Shown: in pieces, positions 1-8,089 of the stretch
How the letters are laid out: every line of letters begins with the position of its first letter
Position numbering within the stretch: position 1 is the first letter of the stretch
From: Desulfovibrio sp. ZJ369
GTDB lineage: Bacteria > Desulfobacterota > Desulfovibrionia > Desulfovibrionales > Desulfovibrionaceae
Direction: 5' to 3'
DNA: 64,000 nt
NCBI RefSeq assembly: GCF_011039085.1
Contig: NZ_JAAKEI010000012.1
Span: 1 to 64,000 of the forward strand
Made by a program: the position numbers and the translations under genes
Notes under the pieces: model-generated
The model's database searches: none
Told to the model about the DNA's origin: nothing
What the model saw: only the letters and a program-made list of their open reading frames with translations

Positions 1-126
1 CCGTGGAGTGGTGCGAGTAAATTGAAATCCACAATTCTTGCAGCGATACCGTTGTTTTCCCAGAATCTTTCCGCTTCGATATACCGTGCTGGCATGGCAC
101 TTGGGGCAGTCGGGCTTTGCTTCCAT
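1..126 (-). CDS. IS1-like transposase zinc-ribbon protein, N-terminal part (cut by window edge)
   Basis: Read on the minus strand from the ATG at 126-124, 42 codons stay open to base 1. The product begins MEAKPDCPKCHASTVYRSGK and carries a C-x2-C-x18-C-x2-C zinc ribbon (C7, C10, C29, C32) followed by a basic, aromatic tail. This is the layout of the InsA-type or transposase-associated zinc-ribbon N-terminus of IS1-like and related elements. The start is well supported: an AGGAG ribosome binding site lies 6 bases upstream. The rest lies outside the window, so I cannot say whether the element is complete. The IS630-like element begins directly upstream of this gene, so the two insertions are head to head. 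Confidence 0.65.
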   Translation of the reverse strand, partial: MEAKPDCPKCHASTVYRSGKILGKQRYRCKNCGFQFTRTTPR

Positions 127-517
127 GTGTTTCTCCTTTTGGAGGGATATAACACATTTACATCATATTGTTAATACTCTCCTTGATGGAAAAGCAACAG
201 CCAGGCAATTGGCAGATATTTTAGGTTATACCCCGGCTAGCATCTGCAATTGGGTCAGAGCTTACCGTGAAAACCAACGATTATCAGCCAAACCCAATGG
301 CCATCGCCCAAGTTGTTTCTCATGCGAGGAGATTCGGGAATTGCAAGCCCTTCTTGATAAAAATGTTGATATGACGCTTCAGGAAATTAAAGAGCATTTT
401 AATAAATCATGTTGCCTGGCTGCCATCCACCGTCTGCTTGTTAAACTTGGCTACAAATATAAAAAAAACTCTCAAGGCCAGCGAACAAGAACGCGAAGAT
501 GTAAGAAGGAAACGTGA
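125..517 (+). CDS. IS630-like transposase, helix-turn-helix half (ORF A)
   Basis: The frame encodes the DNA-binding half of an IS630-type transposase: LLDGKATARQLADILGYTPA then SICNWVRAYR is a recognisable HTH, followed by the linker with CLAAIHRLLVKLGYKYKKN. The ATG at 125 lies in what may be flanking DNA, and the family-like sequence only begins at about base 150, so the native start may be lost. The family-like sequence leaves this frame at an A8 run (461-468) and continues in the +1 frame (ORF B). Residues after KKN, up to the stop at 517, are therefore probably not native. Either programmed shifting or a one-base lesion would explain this. Confidence 0.6.
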   Translation: MCFSFWRDITHLHHIVNTLLDGKATARQLADILGYTPASICNWVRAYRENQRLSAKPNGHRPSCFSCEEIRELQALLDKNVDMTLQEIKEHFNKSCCLAAIHRLLVKLGYKYKKNSQGQRTRTRRCKKET

Positions 518-1072
518 GGAATGGAAACTGTTCCAGCAAAAAGCTTCATGTAATAGATTGATATTTATTGATGAAACCGGTGCCAAAACCAATATGACGA
601 GATTATACGGCAGAGCCAGAAATGGCCAACGTTGCCATGATCATGCGTCAGACGGACGTTGGGAAAGGATAAGCATACTTTCAGCAATCCGGGTAACGGG
701 AGAAACTTGCAGTGTTGTTTTTGATGGGGCACTGGATGGAAAAATGTACAATGCTTATATTGAAAAATTTCTTCTTCCAACGCTTAAAGCTAACGATGTT
801 GTTATAATGGATAATTTGAATGTCCATAAATCAAAAACAGCCCAAAACTTGATAAGGGAAAAAGGCTGCGAGTATATTTTCCTTCCAGAATACAGCCCGG
901 ATTTAAATCCCATTGAAAAGATGTGGAGCAAAGTGAAACAATTACTTCGGGGTATGAAAGCAAAAACATGTGATGAACTGTACAAATCCATTGGAAAAGC
1001 ATTAAGTTGTATCACACAAAAAGACGCTGAAGGATGGTTTAAATCCTGTGGCTATGTAAAAAGTTAAAAGAA
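127..1072 (+). mobile_element. IS630-family insertion sequence, ends approximate
   Basis: Two overlapping frames encode the helix-turn-helix and the DDE halves of one IS630/Tc1-like transposase. I could not find convincing terminal inverted repeats, so both ends are estimates: the left lies between the start of the IS1-like gene and base 180, the right between the stop at 1067 and the relaxase-like remnant at about 1080. The element separates an IS1-like gene from a mobilization-protein remnant, as expected for insertions piling up in a decaying island end. Confidence 0.7.
438..1067 (+). CDS. IS630-like transposase, DDE catalytic half (ORF B)
   Basis: Family-like sequence begins at about 462, just after the A8 run, as KKTLKASEQERED. 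The catalytic triad of the DDE superfamily is visible: D in LIFIDETGAKTN, D in VVIMDNLNVHKS and E in YSPDLNPIEKMWSKVK, the last motif being characteristic of IS630/Tc1. The C-terminus is full (WFKSCGYVKS). There is no good ribosome binding site for an independent start, so it is probably made as an A+B fusion by frameshifting, or is dead. Confidence 0.75.
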   Translation: MLNLATNIKKTLKASEQEREDVRRKREEWKLFQQKASCNRLIFIDETGAKTNMTRLYGRARNGQRCHDHASDGRWERISILSAIRVTGETCSVVFDGALDGKMYNAYIEKFLLPTLKANDVVIMDNLNVHKSKTAQNLIREKGCEYIFLPEYSPDLNPIEKMWSKVKQLLRGMKAKTCDELYKSIGKALSCITQKDAEGWFKSCGYVKS

Positions 1073-1074
1073 AA

Positions 1075-1326
1075 ATGCTCTATTCCCGCGTGGACGCCAT
1101 GATCGCCCTGCGGATGCGCGCCAACGGCCACAGCCGGGAGGCTGTTGCCGAGGCTATCCGTGAGAATCCCAAAGGCAGAGACTGGCAACGCTACGCTGAA
1201 CGCACAGTAGATTACGCTTTCGGCTATAGTCATCGTAATTATCATATGTATCGTCTATACATGCACATGATGCAAGCGATATATACAAAAATACGATGCA
1301 TACCCTACGTAAAGACATACCGATAA
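1075..1326 (+). pseudogene. Remnant of a mobilization/relaxase-type protein C-terminus
   Basis: The first 50 codons (LYSRVDAMIALRMRANGHSR, then DWQRYAERTVDYAF) are G+C-rich and look like the C-terminal tail found on plasmid or integrative-element relaxase/primase proteins; this recognition is from memory and weak. There is no ribosome binding site and no N-terminal domain. Past about 1235 the composition drops abruptly to A+T-rich and the remaining residues look random. I read it as a truncated scrap cut at its 5' side by the IS630-like element. It matches in theme the mobC at 22.6 kb, so the island may once have carried a full mobilization region. Confidence 0.4.
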
Positions 1327-1362
1327 CGTGCTTAAGTATATTCGCAAATCTCCATTATCACG

Positions 1363-2688
1363 TTATCTATTCACAAACGAATCATCATATGTCGATTCGT
1401 AGTACAGATAAAATCCATGCTCATCTGGAATGGTATGCAAATCCAGAAAATCGCGTATACCAAACTCAACATTTGAAAGTTTTAATGCTATACTTTCATC
1501 AACTAAAATAGATGATACTTGATTTCCAAGCCCATTGTTAATGGGCTCTGTCTTCAGTATTTCTAAAGAGGGCTCATGCTGTTCTGCTTTACTTGTATAA
1601 AAAAATCCAATGACCGCAGGTAAAACACGTGCAACCTTACGTGGACGGCTGAGATCAACCCATGTGGGGGCCACAGAAACACGGTGCAGATAGGCTCCTC
1701 CTCCATCACTGCCTGGTAAAATATCCAGTGCAAGTATTGCTGACCGCTCTCGTGGTAATGTACGCTGTGAAGATATAAAATTGCCCAAAGACCAGGCAAT
1801 CACACAATTCTTATTGCCCGCAGACTGCACTTCTATAGGCTGGAGTACATGAGGATGTGTGCCGATGATGGCATCCACCCCCAATTCCAGACAATAGCTG
1901 GCAATATCCCGCTGAGCAGGAGAAGGCTCTGTAGAGTATTCTTCTCCCCAATGGAAAGTTGCCACTATATAATCAGCCCCCTGCCTCCTAAGCTGGGCAA
2001 TATCATCTGATATACGATTTTTATCTATGATATTTAGCGATATGGAAGCAGAATCATGATAATCTATAGGAGAATTACTGCCATAGGTATAATTAAAAAT
2101 CCCTAAGCGTACACCCTTGACATCAATCAGGAGAGGTGAGGGGCAGCCCCCTGTCAGACCTGTAACCGCCAAGTTATTGGCCTGTAAAACTTCCACCGTT
2201 CGCTTGGCAGCCTGTATGCCGTGATCATAAATATGATTGTTAGCAAGAAGCAGAGTTGTAAAGCCTACATCATGCAGGGCTGTCGCCAGACTGTCAGGGG
2301 TGTTAAAATGTGGATAGCCACTGAAACCAGGCCTGGCTCCTCCAAGCACTGTTTCAAAATTCCCAATAACCAGATCTCCCTTCATCCAGGGACGAATAGC
2401 CTCAAAGCTAGAATGAAAGTCATACGCTCCATTGCTATGAGCTATCTCAAGTTGGGTGGCATGTACCATTATGTCGCCAACAAAAATCAGGCGTATGGGC
2501 ATGTCTGTGCCTTTTTCACTAAAATCAGGCAAAGACACTGAGAAATTATTCGGCATGGATGCTGGCAACAAAGCATTGCTTTGCGCCAGCACCATATCCG
2601 TCATTCCGACAAGCAAGCAAAAACAGTAACATAGGCTCAGGAAGATTTTCATTTTGTTGTTAAGCATTGTCACAATATTTATCTTCAT
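1363..2688 (-). CDS. CapA-family metallophosphoesterase, exported
   Basis: A 441-residue protein of the CapA/PgsA (PGA_cap) family, calcineurin-like metallophosphoesterases linked to polyglutamate or capsule synthesis. Metal-site motifs appear in order: FVGDIMVH, NFETVLGG, ANNHIYDHG, TFHWGEEY, IGTHPHVLQP and SLGNFISSQ. A hydrophobic export segment (FLSLCYCFCLLVGMTDMVLA) lies near the N-terminus, so it should act outside the cytoplasm. The ATG at 2688 was chosen because AGGTGG precedes it, though the spacing is short; in-frame ATGs at 2667, 2652 and 2727 are alternatives. It is the last gene of the long minus-strand envelope cluster and is separated from it by an inverted-repeat element, so it may be transcribed separately. 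The true substrate is unknown. Confidence 0.85.
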   Translation of the reverse strand: MKINIVTMLNNKMKIFLSLCYCFCLLVGMTDMVLAQSNALLPASMPNNFSVSLPDFSEKGTDMPIRLIFVGDIMVHATQLEIAHSNGAYDFHSSFEAIRPWMKGDLVIGNFETVLGGARPGFSGYPHFNTPDSLATALHDVGFTTLLLANNHIYDHGIQAAKRTVEVLQANNLAVTGLTGGCPSPLLIDVKGVRLGIFNYTYGSNSPIDYHDSASISLNIIDKNRISDDIAQLRRQGADYIVATFHWGEEYSTEPSPAQRDIASYCLELGVDAIIGTHPHVLQPIEVQSAGNKNCVIAWSLGNFISSQRTLPRERSAILALDILPGSDGGGAYLHRVSVAPTWVDLSRPRKVARVLPAVIGFFYTSKAEQHEPSLEILKTEPINNGLGNQVSSILVDESIALKLSNVEFGIRDFLDLHTIPDEHGFYLYYESTYDDSFVNR

Positions 2689-2735
2689 AAACCACCTATC
2701 GATACATACTTTGCTTGCCTGGCACATATATTATT

Positions 2736-2880
2736 TTAGAGCATTTTCTCTTTGAAAATACTCTGCTGACGCGAAAGCGGCAGCCGCCGTAATGCGGCGC
2801 ACATTCAGGCGAAAACCGCGGTTTTCGCCTGAATGCCACCCTTGACTTTCATAAAAAGTCAAAGGTAATCTGCTCTAAGA
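2736..2880. repeat. TAGAGC-family inverted-repeat element with perfect 34-bp palindrome
   Basis: The element starts TTTAGAGCATTTTC and ends with GCTCTAA, so both ends carry the AGAGC signature in inverted orientation. A perfect 34-bp palindrome occupies 2802-2835 (half site CATTCAGGCGAAAACCG). Two smaller hairpins flank it (TTTTCTCTTTGAAAA and GACTTTCATAAAAAGTC). No coding potential. It separates capA from the lipoprotein gene downstream. Confidence 0.7.
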
Positions 2881-2885
2881 TGATG

Positions 2886-3890
2886 TTAGTTAACATGACA
2901 ACTGGATAATGACGCATAATATCCAGTTGGTATATATACCATGTCGATCCCTGCATGAGATGCAGCTTCATCCATTATATCCAGGGATTTTGAGTACAAT
3001 GTTTTTGTTGATGCTATACGAGCAGTATTGTCAGTATAGTTTGTATCAAAATCACTAGAAATACTATCAAGACTGGCAGAGGCTTGGCTATCAATAGCAG
3101 AAGCGTAAGCGGCTTCCTGTTTTGCAGCGTTCTGCTCAGCATCTTTCTTGGTATTATCTATCAACTGCTCCATTTGATTGATATTTTTTACTTTCGAAAT
3201 TGCTTTTGTTTGCCTGGAGCGTTTTTGTTCTGCTGCGGCCAATGTACGATTTTCCTTCGGCTTAGCTTTGGCCAATTCACGCTCGGAGGCCAACGCATTA
3301 CGGAATTCCTGCTCTCGCTTGACTGACTGATTGTATGCGTCATCAAGCACTGTGCTTATTTGTGTCATACCGTTCCGAATCTCTGCGTAATGACTTTTGA
3401 AGTCAGTCTCTGAAATTCTGTGAGCCTGATAACTTCCCAGGAGAATTTTGAACTCTCTGACATAGCATTGCAGACTAAGCATTGAATACAGCTCAACATG
3501 GCTCATATTTTTTATATCTGTCGTCATATCAGCACGGTAGCTGGCCAGTCTGGCTTTTACATCCTTGATTTGCTGCTGTTTTCCAGATGCGTAACCTACT
3601 GCTCCTGCTGTTATGCCGCCTATTAGCCCCCCGGCAAGCGCACCTTTCCAGTCACCACTTACCAAAGCCCCTACCGCAGCCCCACCCGCAGCGCCGACTA
3701 CGCCTGATACAATCGTTCTCTGAACCAAGGCTTTCTGCGCCTCTGCCAAGTCTTGAAACGGCTTCACGCATTGCGGATAGTATTCGGCATTGATTTTAGG
3801 TATCTTGGCTTGAGGTGCGCAAGCTGTTAAAAATGCGGCTAAACATATGAGCAATAGCATCGAAAAATGAGAATTTGGCAGAGTTTTCAT
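2886..3890 (-). CDS. Lipoprotein with glycine-zipper segment (paralogue of the 8087-9040 gene)
   Basis: A 334-residue protein with a lipoprotein signal ending LTAC (C24). Residues about 60-110 are rich in GxxxG steps (GVVGAAGGAAVGALV, GGLIGGITAGAVGYASG), a glycine-zipper membrane segment. A long, helical, lysine/alanine-rich region with coiled-coil character follows. It shares its start (YYPQCVKP against YYRQCVSP) and its C-terminal box (IMDEAASHAGIDMV against IMDKAAVEAGIDMV) with the lipoprotein at 8087-9040. It overlaps the upstream membrane-protein gene by one base (TAATG type), so the two are translationally coupled. No function is assigned. Glycine-zipper lipoproteins can be envelope spacers or oligomeric pore parts, but that is only a possibility. 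Confidence 0.8.
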   Translation of the reverse strand: MKTLPNSHFSMLLLICLAAFLTACAPQAKIPKINAEYYPQCVKPFQDLAEAQKALVQRTIVSGVVGAAGGAAVGALVSGDWKGALAGGLIGGITAGAVGYASGKQQQIKDVKARLASYRADMTTDIKNMSHVELYSMLSLQCYVREFKILLGSYQAHRISETDFKSHYAEIRNGMTQISTVLDDAYNQSVKREQEFRNALASERELAKAKPKENRTLAAAEQKRSRQTKAISKVKNINQMEQLIDNTKKDAEQNAAKQEAAYASAIDSQASASLDSISSDFDTNYTDNTARIASTKTLYSKSLDIMDEAASHAGIDMVYIPTGYYASLSSCHVN

Positions 3891-4654
3891 TATAAGCCCC
3901 CATCATTAGGTGTTTTAGGTTTCAATGTTTCACGAAGAGATAAAATAGCCTTTGTATTACGCTCTATACATACAATTGCAAATAATACTATGCAGATACA
4001 TAATACGAAAAATATCATTTTTGCATCAAGTATATTTTCATCTATGGCTCTTTGAAGATTTTTATTGGTTTTATCTTGTTCATTGATCATCATGCGATTT
4101 TCTTTTATGTTTTCATCTAAATTTTGAAAATATATTTCAAGAAAATCAGTCCATAGCGCGTATTGCGGATTTAGAATATCGTTATCTGCTGACAGATTAA
4201 TGTCTTGCTCAAATTTTTTTAGTTGAGCAAGGAGGTTACTGAGATTTGTTATAGGATCAATATATTCTTTTGATATTTGACAGCGATCATATAATTTATC
4301 TTTCAAGCTCTCCTTGGGTAAAATCTGCCCAGTTTTCTTTGCTATTTCAAAAATAACATCCAGTATATTATTCAAAATTGGATTACATTCCATTCTTTCT
4401 GCATCTACAGAATCGACAGGCTTTACATCCTGAGAGCTGACCTGTTCCAAACGTGCTGCAACTTTTGCAAGCTCTGCGCGAAAAGATTCATAGCTCAATG
4501 CAGTAACTGACTTTTCTGGCTCCTTAATCGATACAAAATTTGTGGCAGCCATGACTACAAAATAGAGGCAGCCAGTGAGCGTTGCCACAATACCAAGAGC
4601 AGCAACTTTTTCTACGCCGCTGAAAAAATATCGCTTCATGCTATCGTATTTCAT
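3890..4654 (-). CDS. Unrecognised two-pass membrane protein
   Basis: A 254-residue protein with a hydrophobic segment at about residues 17-40 (VAALGIVATLTGCLYFVVMAA) and a second at about 213-230 (MIFFVLCICIVLFAIVCI). The 170-residue loop between them is charged and helical and has three cysteines, and should lie in the periplasm if both ends are cytoplasmic. A strong AAGGGGG binding site precedes the ATG. It lies 14 bases downstream of the TPR gene and overlaps the lipoprotein gene after it, so it is part of the same transcription unit. I do not recognise the family. Confidence 0.75.
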   Translation of the reverse strand: MKYDSMKRYFFSGVEKVAALGIVATLTGCLYFVVMAATNFVSIKEPEKSVTALSYESFRAELAKVAARLEQVSSQDVKPVDSVDAERMECNPILNNILDVIFEIAKKTGQILPKESLKDKLYDRCQISKEYIDPITNLSNLLAQLKKFEQDINLSADNDILNPQYALWTDFLEIYFQNLDENIKENRMMINEQDKTNKNLQRAIDENILDAKMIFFVLCICIVLFAIVCIERNTKAILSLRETLKPKTPNDGGL

Positions 4655-4668
4655 ATTTCCCCCTTAAA

Positions 4669-5454
4669 TCAGGAATTCCATTCATTGGCATGGCGAAGAG
4701 ATTTGATGCGCCAAATCAGCTTATTTCTCAATCTTTCATTTTTCGCCAAGCGAGCTGCCCTCTCAAATGCGTCTATAGCTTCAGATATTCGCTCATGCTT
4801 ATTATGAATTTTACCTATATAAATATAGCATTCCATTTTTTTATTATCATCATTGCAATTTCTGATATACACTTTCAAATCGCTCAGTGCCTTTTCATCA
4901 AAATTTGCGGATTCATTGTCATTTACGTTATAATAGGCAATTCCGCGTAGATAATAAGATTCTATATCGTTACGATTATGGTAAATCGCTGCATCAGCCT
5001 CTCTCTGGGCACGTTTCCAATCTTTATTTATAGCATTACATTCTGCCATGAGCCTGTGATATTTGTACGTATCTCTTGAAGTCTGCCCCCTCTGTTCAGA
5101 TATTGCTTTGTCAAGACTTAATATGGCAGCGTCAATCATACCTTGCTTATACTGTAATTGAGCCAGACGAAAATACACATTGGAACCACTCCGGCCAAGG
5201 GCTATCGCCTGTTGAACATAGCTTATAGCCTTTTCAGCACTTTCACAGTATGAAAGATAAAAGTAGGCTGTAGCCCTGATTTCTTGTGTAAGGGTAAAAT
5301 CTACAGTCAGAGGAAGCAGAATACTTTTTGCTTCATCTATCTTATTTTGTTCTATCAACTCTCTCGCATGCTTGAAATTTGCATCATCACTGGTATGTGC
5401 TGTAGCAGGTAAGCATAGCAATGCTGCAATTATGAACAGAGCAAGCTTCTTCAT
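4669..5454 (-). CDS. Exported tetratricopeptide-repeat protein
   Basis: A 261-residue protein with a clean signal peptide (MKKLALFIIAALLCLPATA, cleavage near residue 19). It contains about five TPR-like helical pairs, for example VYFRLAQLQYKQGMIDAAIL, ESYYLRGIAYYNVNDNESA and ECYIYIGKIHNKHERISEAI. AGGAG sits 5 bases before the ATG. TPR arrays in the periplasm usually serve as protein-docking scaffolds. It lies between the ANK/TPR gene and the membrane protein, in the same orientation. Nothing indicates an enzymatic role. Confidence 0.8.
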   Translation of the reverse strand: MKKLALFIIAALLCLPATAHTSDDANFKHARELIEQNKIDEAKSILLPLTVDFTLTQEIRATAYFYLSYCESAEKAISYVQQAIALGRSGSNVYFRLAQLQYKQGMIDAAILSLDKAISEQRGQTSRDTYKYHRLMAECNAINKDWKRAQREADAAIYHNRNDIESYYLRGIAYYNVNDNESANFDEKALSDLKVYIRNCNDDNKKMECYIYIGKIHNKHERISEAIDAFERAARLAKNERLRNKLIWRIKSLRHANEWNS

Positions 5455-5513
5455 AGTAGCTCCTTTTTGCTTCTCTGGTATGATTTTACGTACATCAATA
5501 TTGGTATGCAGTC

Positions 5514-5692
5514 AGGGTCAGCCCTCATTAAACCACCTGCTGCAAAGCCGCCTTTTCCCGTCCGGCGGCGTTGCAAGGCCAACATTGACCTTGCGGTATG
5601 TTCAATACAGCTTCGCCCAATGTTGGCCTTGCGCCTTGCCGGCCGAAAAAATTCGGCTTTTCGCGGACGGTGTTTTCATGAGGGCTGACCCT
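5514..5692. repeat. 179-bp element with 15-bp perfect terminal inverted repeats
   Basis: Both ends carry AGGGTCAGCCCTCAT in inverted orientation (5514-5528 and 5678-5692). Inside is a second perfect 15-bp inverted repeat, GCAAGGCCAACATTG (5573-5587) against its complement (5618-5632). No ORF of note. The end at 5693 reads TAGGGTCAGCC on the minus strand and supplies the UAG stop of the ANK/TPR gene. About 45 bp of the other end (AAAAGGCGGCTTTGCAGCAG and onward) recur at 59.75 kb. Confidence 0.75.
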
Positions 5693-7802
5693 AATCAATA
5701 AGGATAACGTCATCCTTCTGCTTTTCTGGTACCTGCTGATTATTATCTGAATTATTATCTGAATTATTATCTGAATTATTATCTATATCAGGGGCAATTA
5801 CATCATTGCTGTGTGTTCCAGCCTGATTATGAACATCTTCATTATTTATGTTCATTTTGTTATTATTTGTATTTATTGTAATATATACTATTTTCGGCGT
5901 TCTGCCATTTTTTAATTCCATAAGAATGTTTTCTATTCCGGTCTGATCCGCAATGGATGGCAGCGAATTCATGGCTTTGTCAGCAATTTCTTGCATCAAA
6001 GTTATCTTGTCCAGCTTGCTTGCAGCTATTATCTGCATGGCGTAGTTTTGATACAAAGCATTTTTCTGCCCTTTGGTAATAGCATTGCTCAAAATTTGTA
6101 TTACTTGCTCATATTGTTCAGCCTCAAAGTATATTTCTCCCTTGCGGTAGATATATACATATTCTGCAGGAACGAGTTTTATTGCCTGATTAATATATTT
6201 AATTTTCTCTTTTGTTGTTGATCCGAAATATGACATAAGATACATAAAGGAAGATTTATCTCTTTTTAGTTTATACTTCTCTATATAACGTTGCAGCATA
6301 CTTATTACTGATTCTCTTCTATCTACCGGCTCTCTTTCCTGCCCCCAGTATTCTATCCAACCATCTTTCAATGATCGATTGATATTATCACGCCAATATG
6401 AGAAATCATCCCGCGCGGGATTAATCAAGCCTAATGGCATAAGAATTTTATCCCCCAGAGATTCTATGTCATTATCACTTTGTGATTTTTTCTTATTGGC
6501 TTTTTCAGATGCCTGTGCCAGCGACAATGCCATCTGAAGATCACCCCTGTATTCATTGATATTGGACTGATATGTGAGATTGGCCTCCAGGCTGCCTTTT
6601 TGCCCCATGCTGACTGCTTTTTTGAAATAATTTTCAGCTTCAGTCATATTACCAAGAGAATAGTTCAGTTCTCCAAGAATAAAGTATGCCAGTGCTGATT
6701 CTTTGAGAGAATTTGCAATATCTATATTTTTCTTTGCCTCATTGTGCTTGCCTTCTCTTATGAGACAGATGGATTTATACAGATACAGCCTGACATCATC
6801 CTTAAACATCTTTAGGGCAGTATTGCTTGCCTTTAGCCCCTTAGCGTATTCATCATGAGACATCAGAGCGGATATGTACTGAATATGATTTCTTATTTTA
6901 TTATTGCCAAGTCGCACTGATTCTTCTGCATAGTCTACATCGTTCAAATTTGCTAAGCTTTTAAGATAGTAAATTGCACTCAGGGTATCATTATCCAAGG
7001 AGAATGATCTGTGTATGTCATCAAGAATTTCATTACATTTATCGCTATCATTTTGCTTGAAATAATCTACAGCTTTGATCAGCATTTTGGAGACATCTTT
7101 CTTCCGACCTGTTTCGTCTATGGTAGGATCAAGGCGTTTGAGCAGACTTTCTGGCACTTTCCGCTCAATGGCCTTACTGTATATCAACCTGTTGGTATGT
7201 GCTCCGTGGTCAAGCAGGAGGTGAGCTAACTCTGGCTTATCCAAGAAATATTCCAGGGCTGTACAAGGCGCGCCTTCAATTTCATTGCCCATTGCTTCGT
7301 TTCGTGGGCATGCTGGGCCTGTTATAGGCATATTGATGTTAACATTATACTTCAGCAATAAGTTTACATAGCCAATGTCTCCACCATGCAGTAAAATAAG
7401 AGTATCACCTTCAAAGCCAATTTCATTAGGATCTGCTCCATGTTTTAATAAAACTTCAACTTTTTTTAGATCATCTCCTGCGAAGCTGAGTGGTGAAACC
7501 CCGCACCTGTCGGCATCGGTATAATACTCAGGCTCAGGAGTTCCATCTATTTCATGCTCTTGTAAATTTGCATTTACATTGGCGCCTGCCCCAATCAGAA
7601 TCTCCATCACTTCAGTTGAGGGGTTATTCTCAATAGCAAAATAAAGGGCACGAGTAATCTCTTCTTCTGTATACTGTCTATTGTTAAGTAACATACGAAT
7701 ATCATCAGGTGTTCCTGATTTAGCCATTGAAATTAAGTCACTAGAATATACAAATTCTGACATATATAAAAAGATTACAAGAAAGAACACAAATTTACGC
7801 AT
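5691..7802 (-). CDS. Exported ankyrin-repeat plus TPR protein
   Basis: A 703-residue protein with an N-terminal signal peptide (FVFFLVIFLYMSEFVYS). Residues about 25-215 form ankyrin-type repeats (SPLSFAGDDLKKVEVLLKHG, YVNLLLKYNVNINM, ELAHLLLDHGAHTN). Residues about 240-600 form TPR-like helical pairs (LYLYKSICLIREGKHNEAKK, AYFILGELNYSLGNMTEAEN, VYIYRKGEIYFEAEQYEQVI). The tail is low-complexity with a four-unit DNNS repeat, matching a 12-bp DNA repeat at 5739-5784. A GGAG site lies 8 bases before the ATG. The two scaffold domains and the signal peptide suggest a periplasmic or surface interaction protein. Its stop codon is formed by a mobile repeat. No specific partner can be named. Confidence 0.8.
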   Translation of the reverse strand: MRKFVFFLVIFLYMSEFVYSSDLISMAKSGTPDDIRMLLNNRQYTEEEITRALYFAIENNPSTEVMEILIGAGANVNANLQEHEIDGTPEPEYYTDADRCGVSPLSFAGDDLKKVEVLLKHGADPNEIGFEGDTLILLHGGDIGYVNLLLKYNVNINMPITGPACPRNEAMGNEIEGAPCTALEYFLDKPELAHLLLDHGAHTNRLIYSKAIERKVPESLLKRLDPTIDETGRKKDVSKMLIKAVDYFKQNDSDKCNEILDDIHRSFSLDNDTLSAIYYLKSLANLNDVDYAEESVRLGNNKIRNHIQYISALMSHDEYAKGLKASNTALKMFKDDVRLYLYKSICLIREGKHNEAKKNIDIANSLKESALAYFILGELNYSLGNMTEAENYFKKAVSMGQKGSLEANLTYQSNINEYRGDLQMALSLAQASEKANKKKSQSDNDIESLGDKILMPLGLINPARDDFSYWRDNINRSLKDGWIEYWGQEREPVDRRESVISMLQRYIEKYKLKRDKSSFMYLMSYFGSTTKEKIKYINQAIKLVPAEYVYIYRKGEIYFEAEQYEQVIQILSNAITKGQKNALYQNYAMQIIAASKLDKITLMQEIADKAMNSLPSIADQTGIENILMELKNGRTPKIVYITINTNNNKMNINNEDVHNQAGTHSNDVIAPDIDNNSDNNSDNNSDNNQQVPEKQKDDVILID
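5739..5784. repeat. 12-bp tandem repeat, four copies, coding DNNS units
   Basis: The unit ATTATTATCTGA repeats three times exactly and a fourth time lacking the last two bases. It lies inside the ANK/TPR gene and, on the minus strand, codes for successive Asp-Asn-Asn-Ser units near the C-terminus. Exact repetition at the DNA level suggests recent slippage, so copy number may vary between strains. Confidence 0.9.
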
Positions 7803-7832
7803 GGCAATTACTCCAATCTTATCATTTTATCT

Positions 7833-8006
7833 TCAGCGATTATGGAGCAACCTTCGCATATGTGCCTCATTCATCCTCTGTTGCATCTCAATATATTCAG
7901 GTTCTCTTGCCACCCTCGCAGCATCTTCAAGAACCTGGAGATAATATGAACAGGCACAGCTCTGCGTTAAGCATATAAACAAAAAAGTCCTCAATATAAA
8001 TGCCAT
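7833..8006 (-). CDS. Small exported, possibly lipid-anchored, protein
   Basis: A 57-residue protein: a hydrophobic export segment (MAFILRTFLFICLTQSCAC) followed by 38 charged residues (EDAARVAREPEYIEMQQRMN and onward). The C17/C19 context is a weak lipobox. The ATG at 8006 has AAGAGG 6 bases upstream, which is why I prefer it to the longer frame from 8045. It sits between the ANK/TPR gene and the glycine-zipper lipoprotein. No homologue comes to mind. Confidence 0.6.
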   Translation of the reverse strand: MAFILRTFLFICLTQSCACSYYLQVLEDAARVAREPEYIEMQQRMNEAHMRRLLHNR

Positions 8007-8049
8007 ATCTAACCTCTTATCTATCCAGTCAAGTGTTACTGTCATTATA

Positions 8050-8089
8050 AATAGAGCGGTTTGGATAATTTCATTATCAAACCGCTCTA
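8050..8089. repeat. Short TAGAGC-family hairpin at a stop codon
   Basis: An inverted repeat of AGAGCGGTTTG with a short loop. Read on the minus strand, the sequence after the last Val codon of the lipoprotein gene is TAG-AGCGGTTTG, so the UAG stop is the first three bases of the repeat. The stem could act as a 3' stabiliser or terminator, but no U-run follows. Confidence 0.7.

Noticed and set aside
127-1080. Terminal inverted repeats of the IS630-like element
   Set aside because: Only a weak pyrimidine-rich similarity (TTTCTCCTTTT against TTTTTCTTTT) between the ends; not enough to set borders.
5739-5784. Regular repeats that might suggest a CRISPR array
   Set aside because: Unit is 12 bp without spacers and lies in frame inside a gene. 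No CRISPR array or cas gene is seen in the window.
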